From Ruminococcus sp. AM22-13 (GTDB lineage: Bacteria > Bacillota > Clostridia > Lachnospirales > Lachnospiraceae): a stretch of 64,000 bases of DNA. Location: the NCBI RefSeq assembly GCF_003471165.1, contig NZ_QRIL01000010.1:62001-126000 (forward strand), read 5' to 3'. Position numbers and translations under genes: made by a program. Positions within the stretch are counted from its first letter, which is position 1. Each line of letters starts with the position of its first letter. The notes under the pieces were generated by a model. The model was not told where the DNA came from. It did not search any database and saw only the letters and a list, made by a program, of their open reading frames with translations. Positions 43,525-51,706 of the stretch are shown piece after piece.

Positions 43525-43748
43525 AAATGTAAAAATGTAAAATAAAAGAATGTCACAAATGTAACAGAATATAGATAAAAAGTATAAATATACAATAGGA
43601 GATAAAAATATAGTTGTGCAAAGTGTAAAAGCTATATTGACAAATGTAAAAATATATGGTAAAACAATGTTATAAATCAAAAAGATAATTTTACAGATGC
43701 ACAAACGATGATCGTAAAAAAGTCAGAAAAATAGTTACAAATGTAAAA
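43525..43748. repeat. Cluster of AAATGTAAAA / TTACAAATGTAA sites in the divergent control region
   Basis: AAATGTAAAA-type decamers occur at 43525, 43533, 43557 (AAATGTAACA), 43642 and 43739, with AAGTGTAAAA at 43621. At 43735-43746 the site is a full inverted repeat TTACA-AA-TGTAA; those near 43555 and 43639 are close to it. The 348-bp region has no gene. The sites are candidates for cooperative regulator binding, although very AT-rich DNA makes chance repeats more likely. Confidence 0.45.
43637..43665 (+). promoter_or_regulatory. Possible promoter of the sugar ABC transporter/GH32 operon
   Basis: TTGACA (43637-43642), 17 bp, TAAAAC (43660-43665). The -35 overlaps one AAATGTAAAA site. The -10 is a poor match, as expected for an activated or tightly controlled promoter. 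Confidence 0.4.
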
Positions 43749-43785
43749 TTATCAGGAGAAGGAGAAAGGAGGAGATTCTGAAACT

Positions 43786-44736
43786 ATGAGTGGAAAAACT
43801 ATGAGTGTTTCAGAAAAGAAACAAGGAGAGAAAAAGCAGGGACTTCATAACACACTGGTCTATGTGAAACAGCACTGGCAGCTTTATGTGATCTTTCTGT
43901 TTCCGGCACTTATCCTGACTCTGATATTCAAGTATATACCGATGGGCGGAATCCTGATCGCATTCCAGAGGTATAACCCGATCAGAGGAATTATGGGAAG
44001 TGAATGGGTAGGACTGACATATTTCAAACGGTTTTTGTCATCTCCGGATTTTATGAGATATCTGGTAAATACACTGAAGCTTAGTATTTACGGATTATTG
44101 TGGGGATTTCCAATACCGATCCTGCTTGCATTTCTGTTAAACAGAATTGAGAGTAAAGGAATTAAGAAAAAAGTCCAGCTTATCCTTTATATGCCAAACT
44201 TTGTTTCTGTAATTGTACTGTGCGGTATTGTAAGAATTTTTCTTTCCGTAACAGGTCCGGTAAACCTTTTACTGGGCACAAGCATTAACTTTATGACAAT
44301 GCCGGAGGCATTCAGATCCATTTATATTATCAGCGGTATCTGGCAGGGTGCAGGATGGGCGTCCATTATGTATACGGCTTCACTTTCCAATGCAAGTCAG
44401 GAACTGAAGGAAGCGGCCGTCATTGATGGTGCCAACATTTTCCAGCAGATTAAGGCTGTAGAGTGGCCGGCGATCAAAGATATGGTAGTCATCCAGTTTA
44501 TTCTCCAGGCCGGTAACATTATGAGTATTGGATTTGAAAAAGCATATGCACTTCAGACAGACCTGAACCTGCCTTCTTCAGAAATCATTGCTACATATGT
44601 ATACAAAAAAGGTCTGTTGGATGGAGATTACAGCTTTTCTACAGCTGTAGGTCTGTTTAATACAGTGATTAATGTAATCCTGCTGATCATAGTAAATAAA
44701 GTTGTTGCAAAAATGAATGACGGTAAAGGTTTATAG
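43786..44736 (+). CDS. Carbohydrate ABC transporter permease (LplB type)
   Basis: The 316-residue permease has six predicted membrane segments after a ~30-residue polar N-terminus. The coupling loop ELKEAAVIDGANIFQQIKAV carries the EAA motif. It has the form of LplB-type permeases, which import oligosaccharides with LplC and a binding lipoprotein. The ribosome binding site is AAGGAGGAG. It is the first gene of the operon LplB-LplC-binding protein-GH32; no ATPase gene is present in the operon. Confidence 0.93.
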   Translation: MSGKTMSVSEKKQGEKKQGLHNTLVYVKQHWQLYVIFLFPALILTLIFKYIPMGGILIAFQRYNPIRGIMGSEWVGLTYFKRFLSSPDFMRYLVNTLKLSIYGLLWGFPIPILLAFLLNRIESKGIKKKVQLILYMPNFVSVIVLCGIVRIFLSVTGPVNLLLGTSINFMTMPEAFRSIYIISGIWQGAGWASIMYTASLSNASQELKEAAVIDGANIFQQIKAVEWPAIKDMVVIQFILQAGNIMSIGFEKAYALQTDLNLPSSEIIATYVYKKGLLDGDYSFSTAVGLFNTVINVILLIIVNKVVAKMNDGKGL

Positions 44737-44750
44737 GGAGGAAGAATATC

Positions 44751-45650
44751 ATGAAGAAAAAAAGCAGATTTGCCAGATACTCCCTGCAGGATAAGGCATT
44801 ATTATTAACAGGATATATTTTATTAGGACTTTTTGTAATTGCGATCGTAGTTCCAATGTGTTATATCGTAGTAGCATCCTTTATGGACCCGATCACTCTT
44901 CAGAATAAAGGAATTACCTTTGATTTCAGCAAATGGACACTGACAGCTTATCAGAGAGTTATTTCCAATGCACAGATCTGGATCGGGTTTAAAAATGCGG
45001 TAGTTTATTCAGTTATTTTTACAATTGTATCTGTACTGATCACACTGTTTGCAGCTTATCCTATGTCCAGAGCCGATTTTAAGGGAAGAGGATTTTTCAA
45101 TGTTATCTTTATGATCACTATGTTCTTTGGAGGCGGATTGATCCCTACATACTTGCTGATCAGCAACCTGGGACTTCTGGACAGCATGTGGGCGGTTATC
45201 CTGCCTGGTGCTTTCAGCGTATGGAATATGATCATTGCCAGAACATTTTATCAGGGAATTCCTTCTGAACTTCGTGAGGCAGCAGAAGTAGATGGTGCCA
45301 ATGAGATGGTATATTTCTTTAAGATCCTTCTTCCGGTATGTACACCGGTTATTGCAGTGCTGGCATTATGGCAGTTTGTAGCAATGTGGAACAGTTACTT
45401 TGATGCAATGATCTATCTGAATGATTCTGCAAAACAGCCATTGCAGCTGGTTCTCCGTTCTATTCTTATCCAGAACCAGCCGGAGTCAGGAATGATCTCA
45501 GATATGCAGAGTACCGCAGCAAGAGCACAGCTCGCAGAACTTCTGAAATATGCAACAATTATTATATCAAGTTTACCATTGTTGGTAATGTATCCGTTTT
45601 TCCAGAAATATTTTGATGCCGGTATTATGGCTGGCTCTATCAAGGGATAA
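44751..45650 (+). CDS. Carbohydrate ABC transporter permease (LplC type)
   Basis: The 299-residue partner permease has six membrane segments and the coupling loop SELREAAEVDGANEMVYFFK. It starts 14 bp after the first permease behind GGGAGGAAG. Together the two form the channel of a CUT1-type sugar importer. They need an external shared ATPase such as the one at 50340-51452. Confidence 0.93.
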   Translation: MKKKSRFARYSLQDKALLLTGYILLGLFVIAIVVPMCYIVVASFMDPITLQNKGITFDFSKWTLTAYQRVISNAQIWIGFKNAVVYSVIFTIVSVLITLFAAYPMSRADFKGRGFFNVIFMITMFFGGGLIPTYLLISNLGLLDSMWAVILPGAFSVWNMIIARTFYQGIPSELREAAEVDGANEMVYFFKILLPVCTPVIAVLALWQFVAMWNSYFDAMIYLNDSAKQPLQLVLRSILIQNQPESGMISDMQSTAARAQLAELLKYATIIISSLPLLVMYPFFQKYFDAGIMAGSIKG

Positions 45651-45665
45651 AGAGAGGAGAAGAGT

Positions 45666-47339
45666 ATGAAAGCAAAAAAAATAAAAGCATTTATGGCAGC
45701 AGCACTGGCAGTTTGTATGGTAGCTTCCATGACAGGATGTGGAAAGAGTAAAGTGGCACTTAATGACGGAGAATTTCAGGAAGTAGACAAGGCAGAACTG
45801 GAATTTCCACTGAAAGAAAAAACAGAGATTTCCGGTATGACAAGCTATCCGGCAAACACAGAGTCTGACCCGAATAAGAGAACCATCTTCAAACGTCTTC
45901 AGGAAAAAACAAATGTTGAAGTAAAATGGAATGCAATCCAGTCAGACCAGTGGAGTGATAAGATCTCTCTTGCAATGGCAAACCCCAAGGAATTATCGGA
46001 TTTCGTATTTTCAGCAGGTTTCAGTGACAGTGATCTTCTGAAATATGCAGACCAGGGAATCATCATTGCTCTGGAAGATTACATAGATGCTTATATGCCG
46101 AATCTGAAAGCTGTTTTTGACAAGTATCCGGAATACAGAACCATGTGTACAGACACAGAAGGACATATCTGGGCACTTCCATGGATCGAGCAGCTGGGTT
46201 CAGGCAAAACAGCAATCCAGACAGTGGGAAATATGAGCTTTATCAATAAGAAATGGCTGGATTTCCTGAATCTTGAAGTTCCTGAAACTGTAGATGAATT
46301 TGAACAGGTTCTGATCGCATTCCGTGACCATGCCTCCGAACTTCAGGAAGAATTTGGTATTGATGGAAGTATTATCCCAATGTCCTGTATTGTAAATGAC
46401 GGAGATCAGGACCCATCTATCCTGATCAACGGATTTGGAGAAGGATACGGAGATGCAGATAAAACCAGACACATCGCAGTTACAGACGATAAGAAAGTCA
46501 TCTGCTCTGCCACACAGGATGGATACAAAAAAGGTATCGAATGGCTGAACAAACTCAATGACGAAGGTCTGATCGATCCGGAAGCATTTACACAGGAATG
46601 GTCCACTTATGTATCCAAAGGAAAGTCCGGAAGATACGGCGTATGCTTTAGCTGGGATGTAGCAAACATTGACAATCTGGAAGACTGGGTTCCGCTTCCT
46701 GTTCTTACAGCAGATACCAGAAACCTGACACCGCAGAATGGTTCCTTTACAAGTGGATTTGACCGTGGACGTTGTGTTGTAACAGCAGTTGCCAAGAATC
46801 CGGCACTTGTATGTGCATGGTTAGACCAGATGTATGATCCGATACAGTCCCCGCAGAACAACTGGGGAACTTACGGCGAAGATGATGACTTTGATATCTT
46901 CGAAATGAGTAAGAACGCAGAAGGCGGAGATATGCTGAAACATGCACCTCTTGGAGATGCTTCCCCTGTAGAAGTAAGAGAGGCAGAGTCTGTAGGAGGA
47001 CCGCTGGCAGTTCTGGATGAATATTATGATAAATATGTAACCTGCCCGGATGATGCACAGTATCGTCTTGACTGGATTGAAGACTACTTTACTCCGGACA
47101 TGCACACAGAATATGTATATCCGAACGTATTTATGAACAGAGAAGATACAGAAGAATTGTCCAACCTTCAGGCTGATATTCAGAAAACGATCAATGCAAA
47201 GAAATCTGACTGGATCATGAACGGATTTACAGATGCTGACTGGGATGAATATCTCAAGAGTCTGGATTCCTATGGACTGGAAGATTATCTGAAGATTTAT
47301 CAGAAGTATCTGGATGCATATTATGCTGAACAGAAATAG
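45666..47339 (+). CDS. Extracellular solute-binding lipoprotein (LplA-like) of the sugar ABC transporter
   Basis: This 557-residue lipoprotein has a signal peptide ending in the lipobox MTGC with Cys25 as the lipid-attachment site. The mature part is a large family 1 solute-binding fold, longer than typical maltose-binding proteins and in the range of LplA proteins of oligosaccharide importers. The conserved region PNKRTIFKRLQEKTNVEVKW lies near residue 70. Located between the permeases and the GH32 enzyme, it probably binds sucrose, fructo-oligosaccharides or short fructans; the ligand is inferred from the enzyme. Confidence 0.92.
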   Translation: MKAKKIKAFMAAALAVCMVASMTGCGKSKVALNDGEFQEVDKAELEFPLKEKTEISGMTSYPANTESDPNKRTIFKRLQEKTNVEVKWNAIQSDQWSDKISLAMANPKELSDFVFSAGFSDSDLLKYADQGIIIALEDYIDAYMPNLKAVFDKYPEYRTMCTDTEGHIWALPWIEQLGSGKTAIQTVGNMSFINKKWLDFLNLEVPETVDEFEQVLIAFRDHASELQEEFGIDGSIIPMSCIVNDGDQDPSILINGFGEGYGDADKTRHIAVTDDKKVICSATQDGYKKGIEWLNKLNDEGLIDPEAFTQEWSTYVSKGKSGRYGVCFSWDVANIDNLEDWVPLPVLTADTRNLTPQNGSFTSGFDRGRCVVTAVAKNPALVCAWLDQMYDPIQSPQNNWGTYGEDDDFDIFEMSKNAEGGDMLKHAPLGDASPVEVREAESVGGPLAVLDEYYDKYVTCPDDAQYRLDWIEDYFTPDMHTEYVYPNVFMNREDTEELSNLQADIQKTINAKKSDWIMNGFTDADWDEYLKSLDSYGLEDYLKIYQKYLDAYYAEQK

Positions 47340-47365
47340 AAACCGGTTCCTTTGATGGCACTGTC

Positions 47366-47435
47366 AGGCAATTTGCCTGTGGGAAAAATAATGAAAATGT
47401 GAATGATTTCTCCCGGTCAGATAATGTCCGGGAGA
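47366..47435 (+). other. Two hairpins between the binding-protein and GH32 genes
   Basis: AGGCAA/TTGCCT (47366-47378) and TCTCCCGG/CCGGGAGA (47408-47435) can fold in the mRNA. Neither is followed by a long T-run, so they may stabilise the upstream message or partly reduce downstream expression. Confidence 0.45.
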
Positions 47436-47456
47436 GACAGCGAGAGGTTAGAATTT

Positions 47457-48941
47457 ATGAAGAGTATTTTAGATAAGGCAAGAGAATACGAAGCAGTGAA
47501 TGGTCGGAAAATACCCTCAGAGAAAAGACCGGCTTTTCATATAAGCCCATATGTAGGATGGATGAATGATCCAAACGGTTTTTCCTGGTATAAAGGACAG
47601 TATCATTTATTTTACCAGTATAATCCATATAAAACACAGTGGGACAGTATGCACTGGGGACATGTGGTCAGTAAAGATCTGCTGCATTGGGAATATCTTC
47701 CGGCAGCTCTGGCTCCGGACGAAGAATACGATAAGATTGGATGCTTTTCGGGCAGTGCAGCAGAACTGCCTGACGGACAGCAGCTTCTGATCTATACATC
47801 TGTAGATCATGAAACTCTGGAAGATGGCACTGTAAGAGATATACAGACACAGTCAGTTGCTGTGGGAGATGGAACAGACTATAAGAAATATGAAAAGAAT
47901 CCTGTACTTACCGGACAGGATGTGCCGGAAGGCGGAAGTAAGGTGGATTTCCGTGATCCAAAGATATGGAAGGGAAAGGATGGGCTTTTTTACTGTGTGG
48001 TCGGCAACCGTCCTTCAGATGGAAGTGGACAGATTCTCCTTTACAGCAGTGAAGATGGATTTCAGTGGAAGTTTGTAAGTATACTTGCAGAGAATAAAAA
48101 TCGATATGGGAAAATGTGGGAATGTCCTGATTTCTTTAAACTGGACGGCAAATATGTTCTTCTGACCAGTCCGCAGGATATGCTGGCTGAAGGAATGGAA
48201 TATTACAGTGGAAATGGAACCCTTTGTATTATCGGTGAAATGGATCCTGATACGCATACATTAAAAGAAGAGAACCATCAGTCTGTTGACTATGGCATTG
48301 ATTTCTATGCAATGCAGACTGTAGAAGCACCGGACGGACGTCGTATCATGATTGGATGGATGCAGAACTGGGATACTCTTTCTCATCGATGCGAAGAGTC
48401 AAAATGGTTTGCGCAGATGAGTCTTCCCAGAGAATTATCTGTGAATAATGGAAGACTGTATCAGAAACCGGTACGGGAACTGGATGCAATCAGAAAGAAT
48501 AAAACGGAATATAGGAACGTTGTAGTCAAAGACAAGCCGGTTATGCTTAAAGGGGTACAGGGACGTACTATAGATATGGAACTTGCCATCAGCCCGGAAG
48601 ACAAAGAAACAGGTTATGGAAAATTTATAGTATGTTTTGCGCAGAATGAAAAATTCCATACAGAATTAAGTTTTTGTCCTGAAGATTCGGTGTTAAAGCT
48701 GGATAGAAAACTTTCCGGAAGCAGAAGAGCAGTAGTTCACGAGAAAAGCTGTCTGGTAAATAGAAAGACAGATGAATTAAAACTTCGTATGATTCTGGAC
48801 AGATATAGTGTGGAAGTATTTGTGAACGACGGTGAACAGGTAATGTCCATGGTAATCTTTACAGAACAGGAAGCAGATGGAATTTCCTTCCAGGCGAATG
48901 GAAAGGTAAAAATGGACATTACAAAATACGATCTGGTATAA
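47457..48941 (+). CDS. GH32 fructosidase (sucrose-6-phosphate hydrolase / beta-fructofuranosidase)
   Basis: ATG 47457 is preferred: GAGAGG precedes it and the product (~494 residues) then has normal GH32 length; an in-frame ATG at 47403 lacks a ribosome binding site. The catalytic triad is present: nucleophile Asp38 in WMNDPNG, transition-state stabiliser Asp167 in FRDP and acid/base Glu222 in WECPDF. A five-bladed propeller is followed by a C-terminal beta-sandwich (~370-490). No signal peptide is seen, so it acts in the cytosol on imported sucrose or fructo-oligosaccharides. Since import is by ABC transporter rather than PTS, the substrate is probably unphosphorylated. Confidence 0.93.
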   Translation: MKSILDKAREYEAVNGRKIPSEKRPAFHISPYVGWMNDPNGFSWYKGQYHLFYQYNPYKTQWDSMHWGHVVSKDLLHWEYLPAALAPDEEYDKIGCFSGSAAELPDGQQLLIYTSVDHETLEDGTVRDIQTQSVAVGDGTDYKKYEKNPVLTGQDVPEGGSKVDFRDPKIWKGKDGLFYCVVGNRPSDGSGQILLYSSEDGFQWKFVSILAENKNRYGKMWECPDFFKLDGKYVLLTSPQDMLAEGMEYYSGNGTLCIIGEMDPDTHTLKEENHQSVDYGIDFYAMQTVEAPDGRRIMIGWMQNWDTLSHRCEESKWFAQMSLPRELSVNNGRLYQKPVRELDAIRKNKTEYRNVVVKDKPVMLKGVQGRTIDMELAISPEDKETGYGKFIVCFAQNEKFHTELSFCPEDSVLKLDRKLSGSRRAVVHEKSCLVNRKTDELKLRMILDRYSVEVFVNDGEQVMSMVIFTEQEADGISFQANGKVKMDITKYDLV

Positions 48942-48964
48942 AATATCAGAAATTGCAGAAGGAT

Positions 48965-48993
48965 AAAGGAATTCCTGTAATGGGAATTCCTTT
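48965..48993 (+). terminator. Terminator after the GH32 gene
   Basis: AAAGGAATTCC (48965-48975) and GGAATTCCTTT (48983-48993) form an 11-bp perfect stem followed by ATTATATTATAG, with only a short T-tract at the 3' end of the stem. Confidence 0.7.
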
Positions 48994-49039
48994 ATTATAT
49001 TATAGAGAGTTATAGAGAAAATTATTCTGCTTATTATAC

Positions 49040-49102
49040 AAAAGCAAGTAACGATAGCAATCCTCGTAAATATTTGTCTGCTTCGAAAAGTTACTTGCTT
49101 TT
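49040..49102. terminator. Long hairpin between the GH32 and CdaR-like genes
   Basis: AAAAGCAAGTAAC (49040-49052) and GTTACTTGCTTTT (49090-49102) form a 13-bp perfect stem with a 37-base loop. It can act on the minus-strand regulator transcript as a terminator. The loop contains ATAGCAATCCTCGTAAA, repeated nearly exactly at 50232. Confidence 0.6.
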
Positions 49103-49106
49103 AGGA

Positions 49107-50195
49107 TTATGACAGATGATTCTTGGAATATTTAATATAATCCACAACCATCATCGCCAGTTTAAATGTCAGTGCATCCTCAAACGCGCGGATATCCAGT
49201 CCGAATTTTCTCTGAAGCTTCTCAAAGCGGTACACCAGAGTATTTCTGTGTACATAAAGCTGTCTGGAAGTCTCAGAGAGATTCAGGTTATTTTCAAAGA
49301 AGGTACGGATAGTGATCAGGGTTTCTTCGTCAATAGAATCCAGAGTTTCCTCTTTGAATATCTCGTCGATAAACATTTCGCATATGGAAATAGGAAGCTG
49401 GTAGATCAGTCTGCCGATTCCAAGCTGGTTATATCCGAATACATTCTTATCTGCGTAGAAAATCTTGCCTACTTCAAGGGCTGTATGTGCTTCTTTGTAT
49501 GCATCGGGAAGCCGGGAAATATCCTCTGCCAGATTACTGTAGGCAACCCATGCAAAAGTCATTGCTTCTGTGTTTAACATATCTACAAGCATATATGCAA
49601 TTGATTCCAGATCTTCATAAGTTTCTGTGGACTGTAATTCTCTGATGATGATAATCCCTGTATCATCAATAGCAGTGATGAAATCTCTGGTACGGGCAGA
49701 GAAAATATTCCGGATCGTAGCGAGGGCGTTTTCATCTTTGGTCTGTTTGGTTTCTACAAGAAATACGGCACGCTGAACAGAAGTTGCAATGTGCAGTTTC
49801 TTGGCGCGGTTAAAGGCATCTACATCAGAATAACTACCAAGGAGAAGATTCTGCATAAAGGTATTCTTGTCGCTTTTTTCTGCATAGGCAGCCAGGAGAC
49901 TCTGTACCTGGCATACGGCCAGCTCTCCGATAGTAGCAGTATTCTCTGCTTTTCCCCATACGATCAGAATGTAGGAGACAGAATGATTCTCCATGATCTT
50001 ATACAGGCAGTAGCTTGTATTGGAAACACACAGGGCACTGCTTTGGCGAAATTCTTCCAGCTTTGATTCTGCAGGAAGTTTTTTGTCACAGGTAGAGAGA
50101 AAGATATGGTTATCAGAATCCAGCAGACAGAAATCAAGCTGGCTGATATTCTTCCAGTCTGTCAGGCATTTCTGTAAAATCTGTTGTATTTTCAT
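49107..50195 (-). CDS. PucR/CdaR-type transcriptional regulator
   Basis: The 362-residue protein ends with a PucR-type helix-turn-helix (~300-355; NLSETSRQLYVHRNTLVYRF), the layout of CdaR/PucR regulators of sugar acid and carbohydrate genes. The middle has a GGDEF-like CdaR fold and the N-terminus a possible sensor domain. The start follows AAAGGACTG. It lies downstream of the MsmK/UgpC ATPase gene on the same strand but beyond a strong terminator, so it may have its own promoter. A role in controlling shared sugar-transport functions is suggested by position only. Confidence 0.85.
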   Translation of the reverse strand: MKIQQILQKCLTDWKNISQLDFCLLDSDNHIFLSTCDKKLPAESKLEEFRQSSALCVSNTSYCLYKIMENHSVSYILIVWGKAENTATIGELAVCQVQSLLAAYAEKSDKNTFMQNLLLGSYSDVDAFNRAKKLHIATSVQRAVFLVETKQTKDENALATIRNIFSARTRDFITAIDDTGIIIIRELQSTETYEDLESIAYMLVDMLNTEAMTFAWVAYSNLAEDISRLPDAYKEAHTALEVGKIFYADKNVFGYNQLGIGRLIYQLPISICEMFIDEIFKEETLDSIDEETLITIRTFFENNLNLSETSRQLYVHRNTLVYRFEKLQRKFGLDIRAFEDALTFKLAMMVVDYIKYSKNHLS

Positions 50196-50295
50196 TAGGT
50201 CAGTCCTTTCTTTTGGGGTATAAGTCAGCTTATAGCAATCCTTGTAAATTGTCCGATTGAGGTAATCAGGCAGACAATTCTATATTATAACATAA

Positions 50296-50321
50296 AAACC
50301 CGGGGAAAACTCCCCGGGTTT
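50296..50321 (-). terminator. Terminator of the UgpC/MsmK ATPase gene
   Basis: AAACCCGGGG (50296-50305) and CCCCGGGTTT (50312-50321) form a 10-bp GC-rich stem with a 6-base loop; on the minus strand a T-run follows. It lies 18 bp after the stop. Confidence 0.92.
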
Positions 50322-50339
50322 ATTAAAAGATTCCTGAAA

Positions 50340-51452
50340 TTAGTTGCAGATTGTAAGTTCTGTTTCTTTATCAAAGAAATGAGATTTTTCCATATCGAAT
50401 GCGAATTTGATCGGATCGCCAGTCTTAGCTGTTGTACGAGGATCAACTCGTGCTGTAACCTGAGTTCCGTTTACATCGAAGTATAAGAATACTTCAGCTC
50501 CGAGAAGCTCGTAAACTTTAACTACGGATGTCATCGGTGCGCTTGGAGAAGCTTCGATGAACATCTGTGAATCATGGATATCTTCCGGACGGATACCAAG
50601 AACAACAGTTTTTCCTACATAACCGCCATCTTTAAGAGCTTTTGCTTTAGCAGCCGGGACAGCCAGTTCATGCTCGCCGACTTTAGCGACAAGGCTGCCG
50701 CCTTTTTCTGTGATAACAGCGTCCAGGAAGTTCATCTGCGGAGATCCCATGAATCCTGCAACGAATAAGTTGCCTGGTTTCTGATACAGGTTCTGCGGTG
50801 TATCTACCTGCTGAACAACACCATCTTTCATAACAACGATTCTGGTACCAAGAGTCATAGCCTCTGTCTGATCATGTGTTACATAGATGATTGTAGCGCC
50901 CAGTCTCTGGTGGATTTTGGAAATCTCGATACGCATCTGTACACGAAGTTTAGCATCCAGGTTGGAAAGAGGCTCATCCATAAGGAATACCTTAGGATTA
51001 CGTACGATAGCACGTCCCATAGCAACACGCTGTCTCTGACCACCGGAAAGAGCCTTCGGTTTACGATCAAGAAGTTTCTCAAGGTCAAGAATTCTTGCAG
51101 CTTCACGAACTGCTTTATCAATCTGATCTTTCGGAACTTTACGAAGTTTAAGTCCGAATGCCATGTTATCATATACTGTCATATGAGGATACAGAGCGTA
51201 GTTCTGGAATACCATTGCGATATCACGGTCTTTAGGCTCTACATCGTTCATAACTTTGTCACCAATCTTTAATGTACCGCCGGAAATTTCTTCCAGACCG
51301 GCAACCATACGAAGTGTAGTAGATTTACCACATCCTGAAGGTCCTACGAAAATGATGAATTCTTTATCTTCGATTTCCAGATTGAAATCTTTAACTGCCT
51401 GGAAACCATTTGGGTAAGTTTTGTTAATGTGCTGTAATGATAAGCTTGCCAT
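50340..51452 (-). CDS. ugpC: Multi-sugar ABC transporter ATP-binding protein (UgpC/MsmK/MsmX family)
   Basis: The 370-residue ATPase has Walker A VGPSGCGKST (~37-46), signature LSGGQRQR, Walker B FLMDEPLSNLD and the switch His in YVTHDQTEAM, followed by a C-terminal OB/TOBE-type regulatory domain (~240-370). Family members energise several CUT1 sugar importers that lack their own ATPase. The LplB/LplC operon about 6 kb upstream lacks one, so this protein is its likely partner, and probably that of other importers in the genome. It stands alone between a terminator and a long leader. Confidence 0.95.
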   Translation of the reverse strand: MASLSLQHINKTYPNGFQAVKDFNLEIEDKEFIIFVGPSGCGKSTTLRMVAGLEEISGGTLKIGDKVMNDVEPKDRDIAMVFQNYALYPHMTVYDNMAFGLKLRKVPKDQIDKAVREAARILDLEKLLDRKPKALSGGQRQRVAMGRAIVRNPKVFLMDEPLSNLDAKLRVQMRIEISKIHQRLGATIIYVTHDQTEAMTLGTRIVVMKDGVVQQVDTPQNLYQKPGNLFVAGFMGSPQMNFLDAVITEKGGSLVAKVGEHELAVPAAKAKALKDGGYVGKTVVLGIRPEDIHDSQMFIEASPSAPMTSVVKVYELLGAEVFLYFDVNGTQVTARVDPRTTAKTGDPIKFAFDMEKSHFFDKETELTICN

Positions 51453-51645
51453 GATTATTCCTCCAAAATAGATTCATATTGTTTTTGCTGATTGATTACT
51501 CGTTTTTTTCATCTGTAGATAGTATAGCGAAAAGGAGGGGGGATGGCTAGGGAAGAATCGTACAAAGATTTTTTGGGTTTTTTGACATTCTGACGAAAAG
51601 CCGGAATCAGTATCCGGGGATTCCGTCAAACTGTCAAAAGACATG

Positions 51646-51690
51646 AGAAAAACGCAGGACAAAATGACGAAATTCTGTCTGCGTTTTTCT
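51646..51690. terminator. Terminator of the SsuA-like gene (bidirectional)
   Basis: AGAAAAACGCAG(GA)CA (from 51646) pairs with TGTCTGCGTTTTTCT (51676-51690). It lies just past the minus-strand stop. A further GGAATC/GATTCC hairpin is at 51602-51624. Confidence 0.8.
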
Positions 51691-51706
51691 GGATTTGTGT
51701 CAGATA

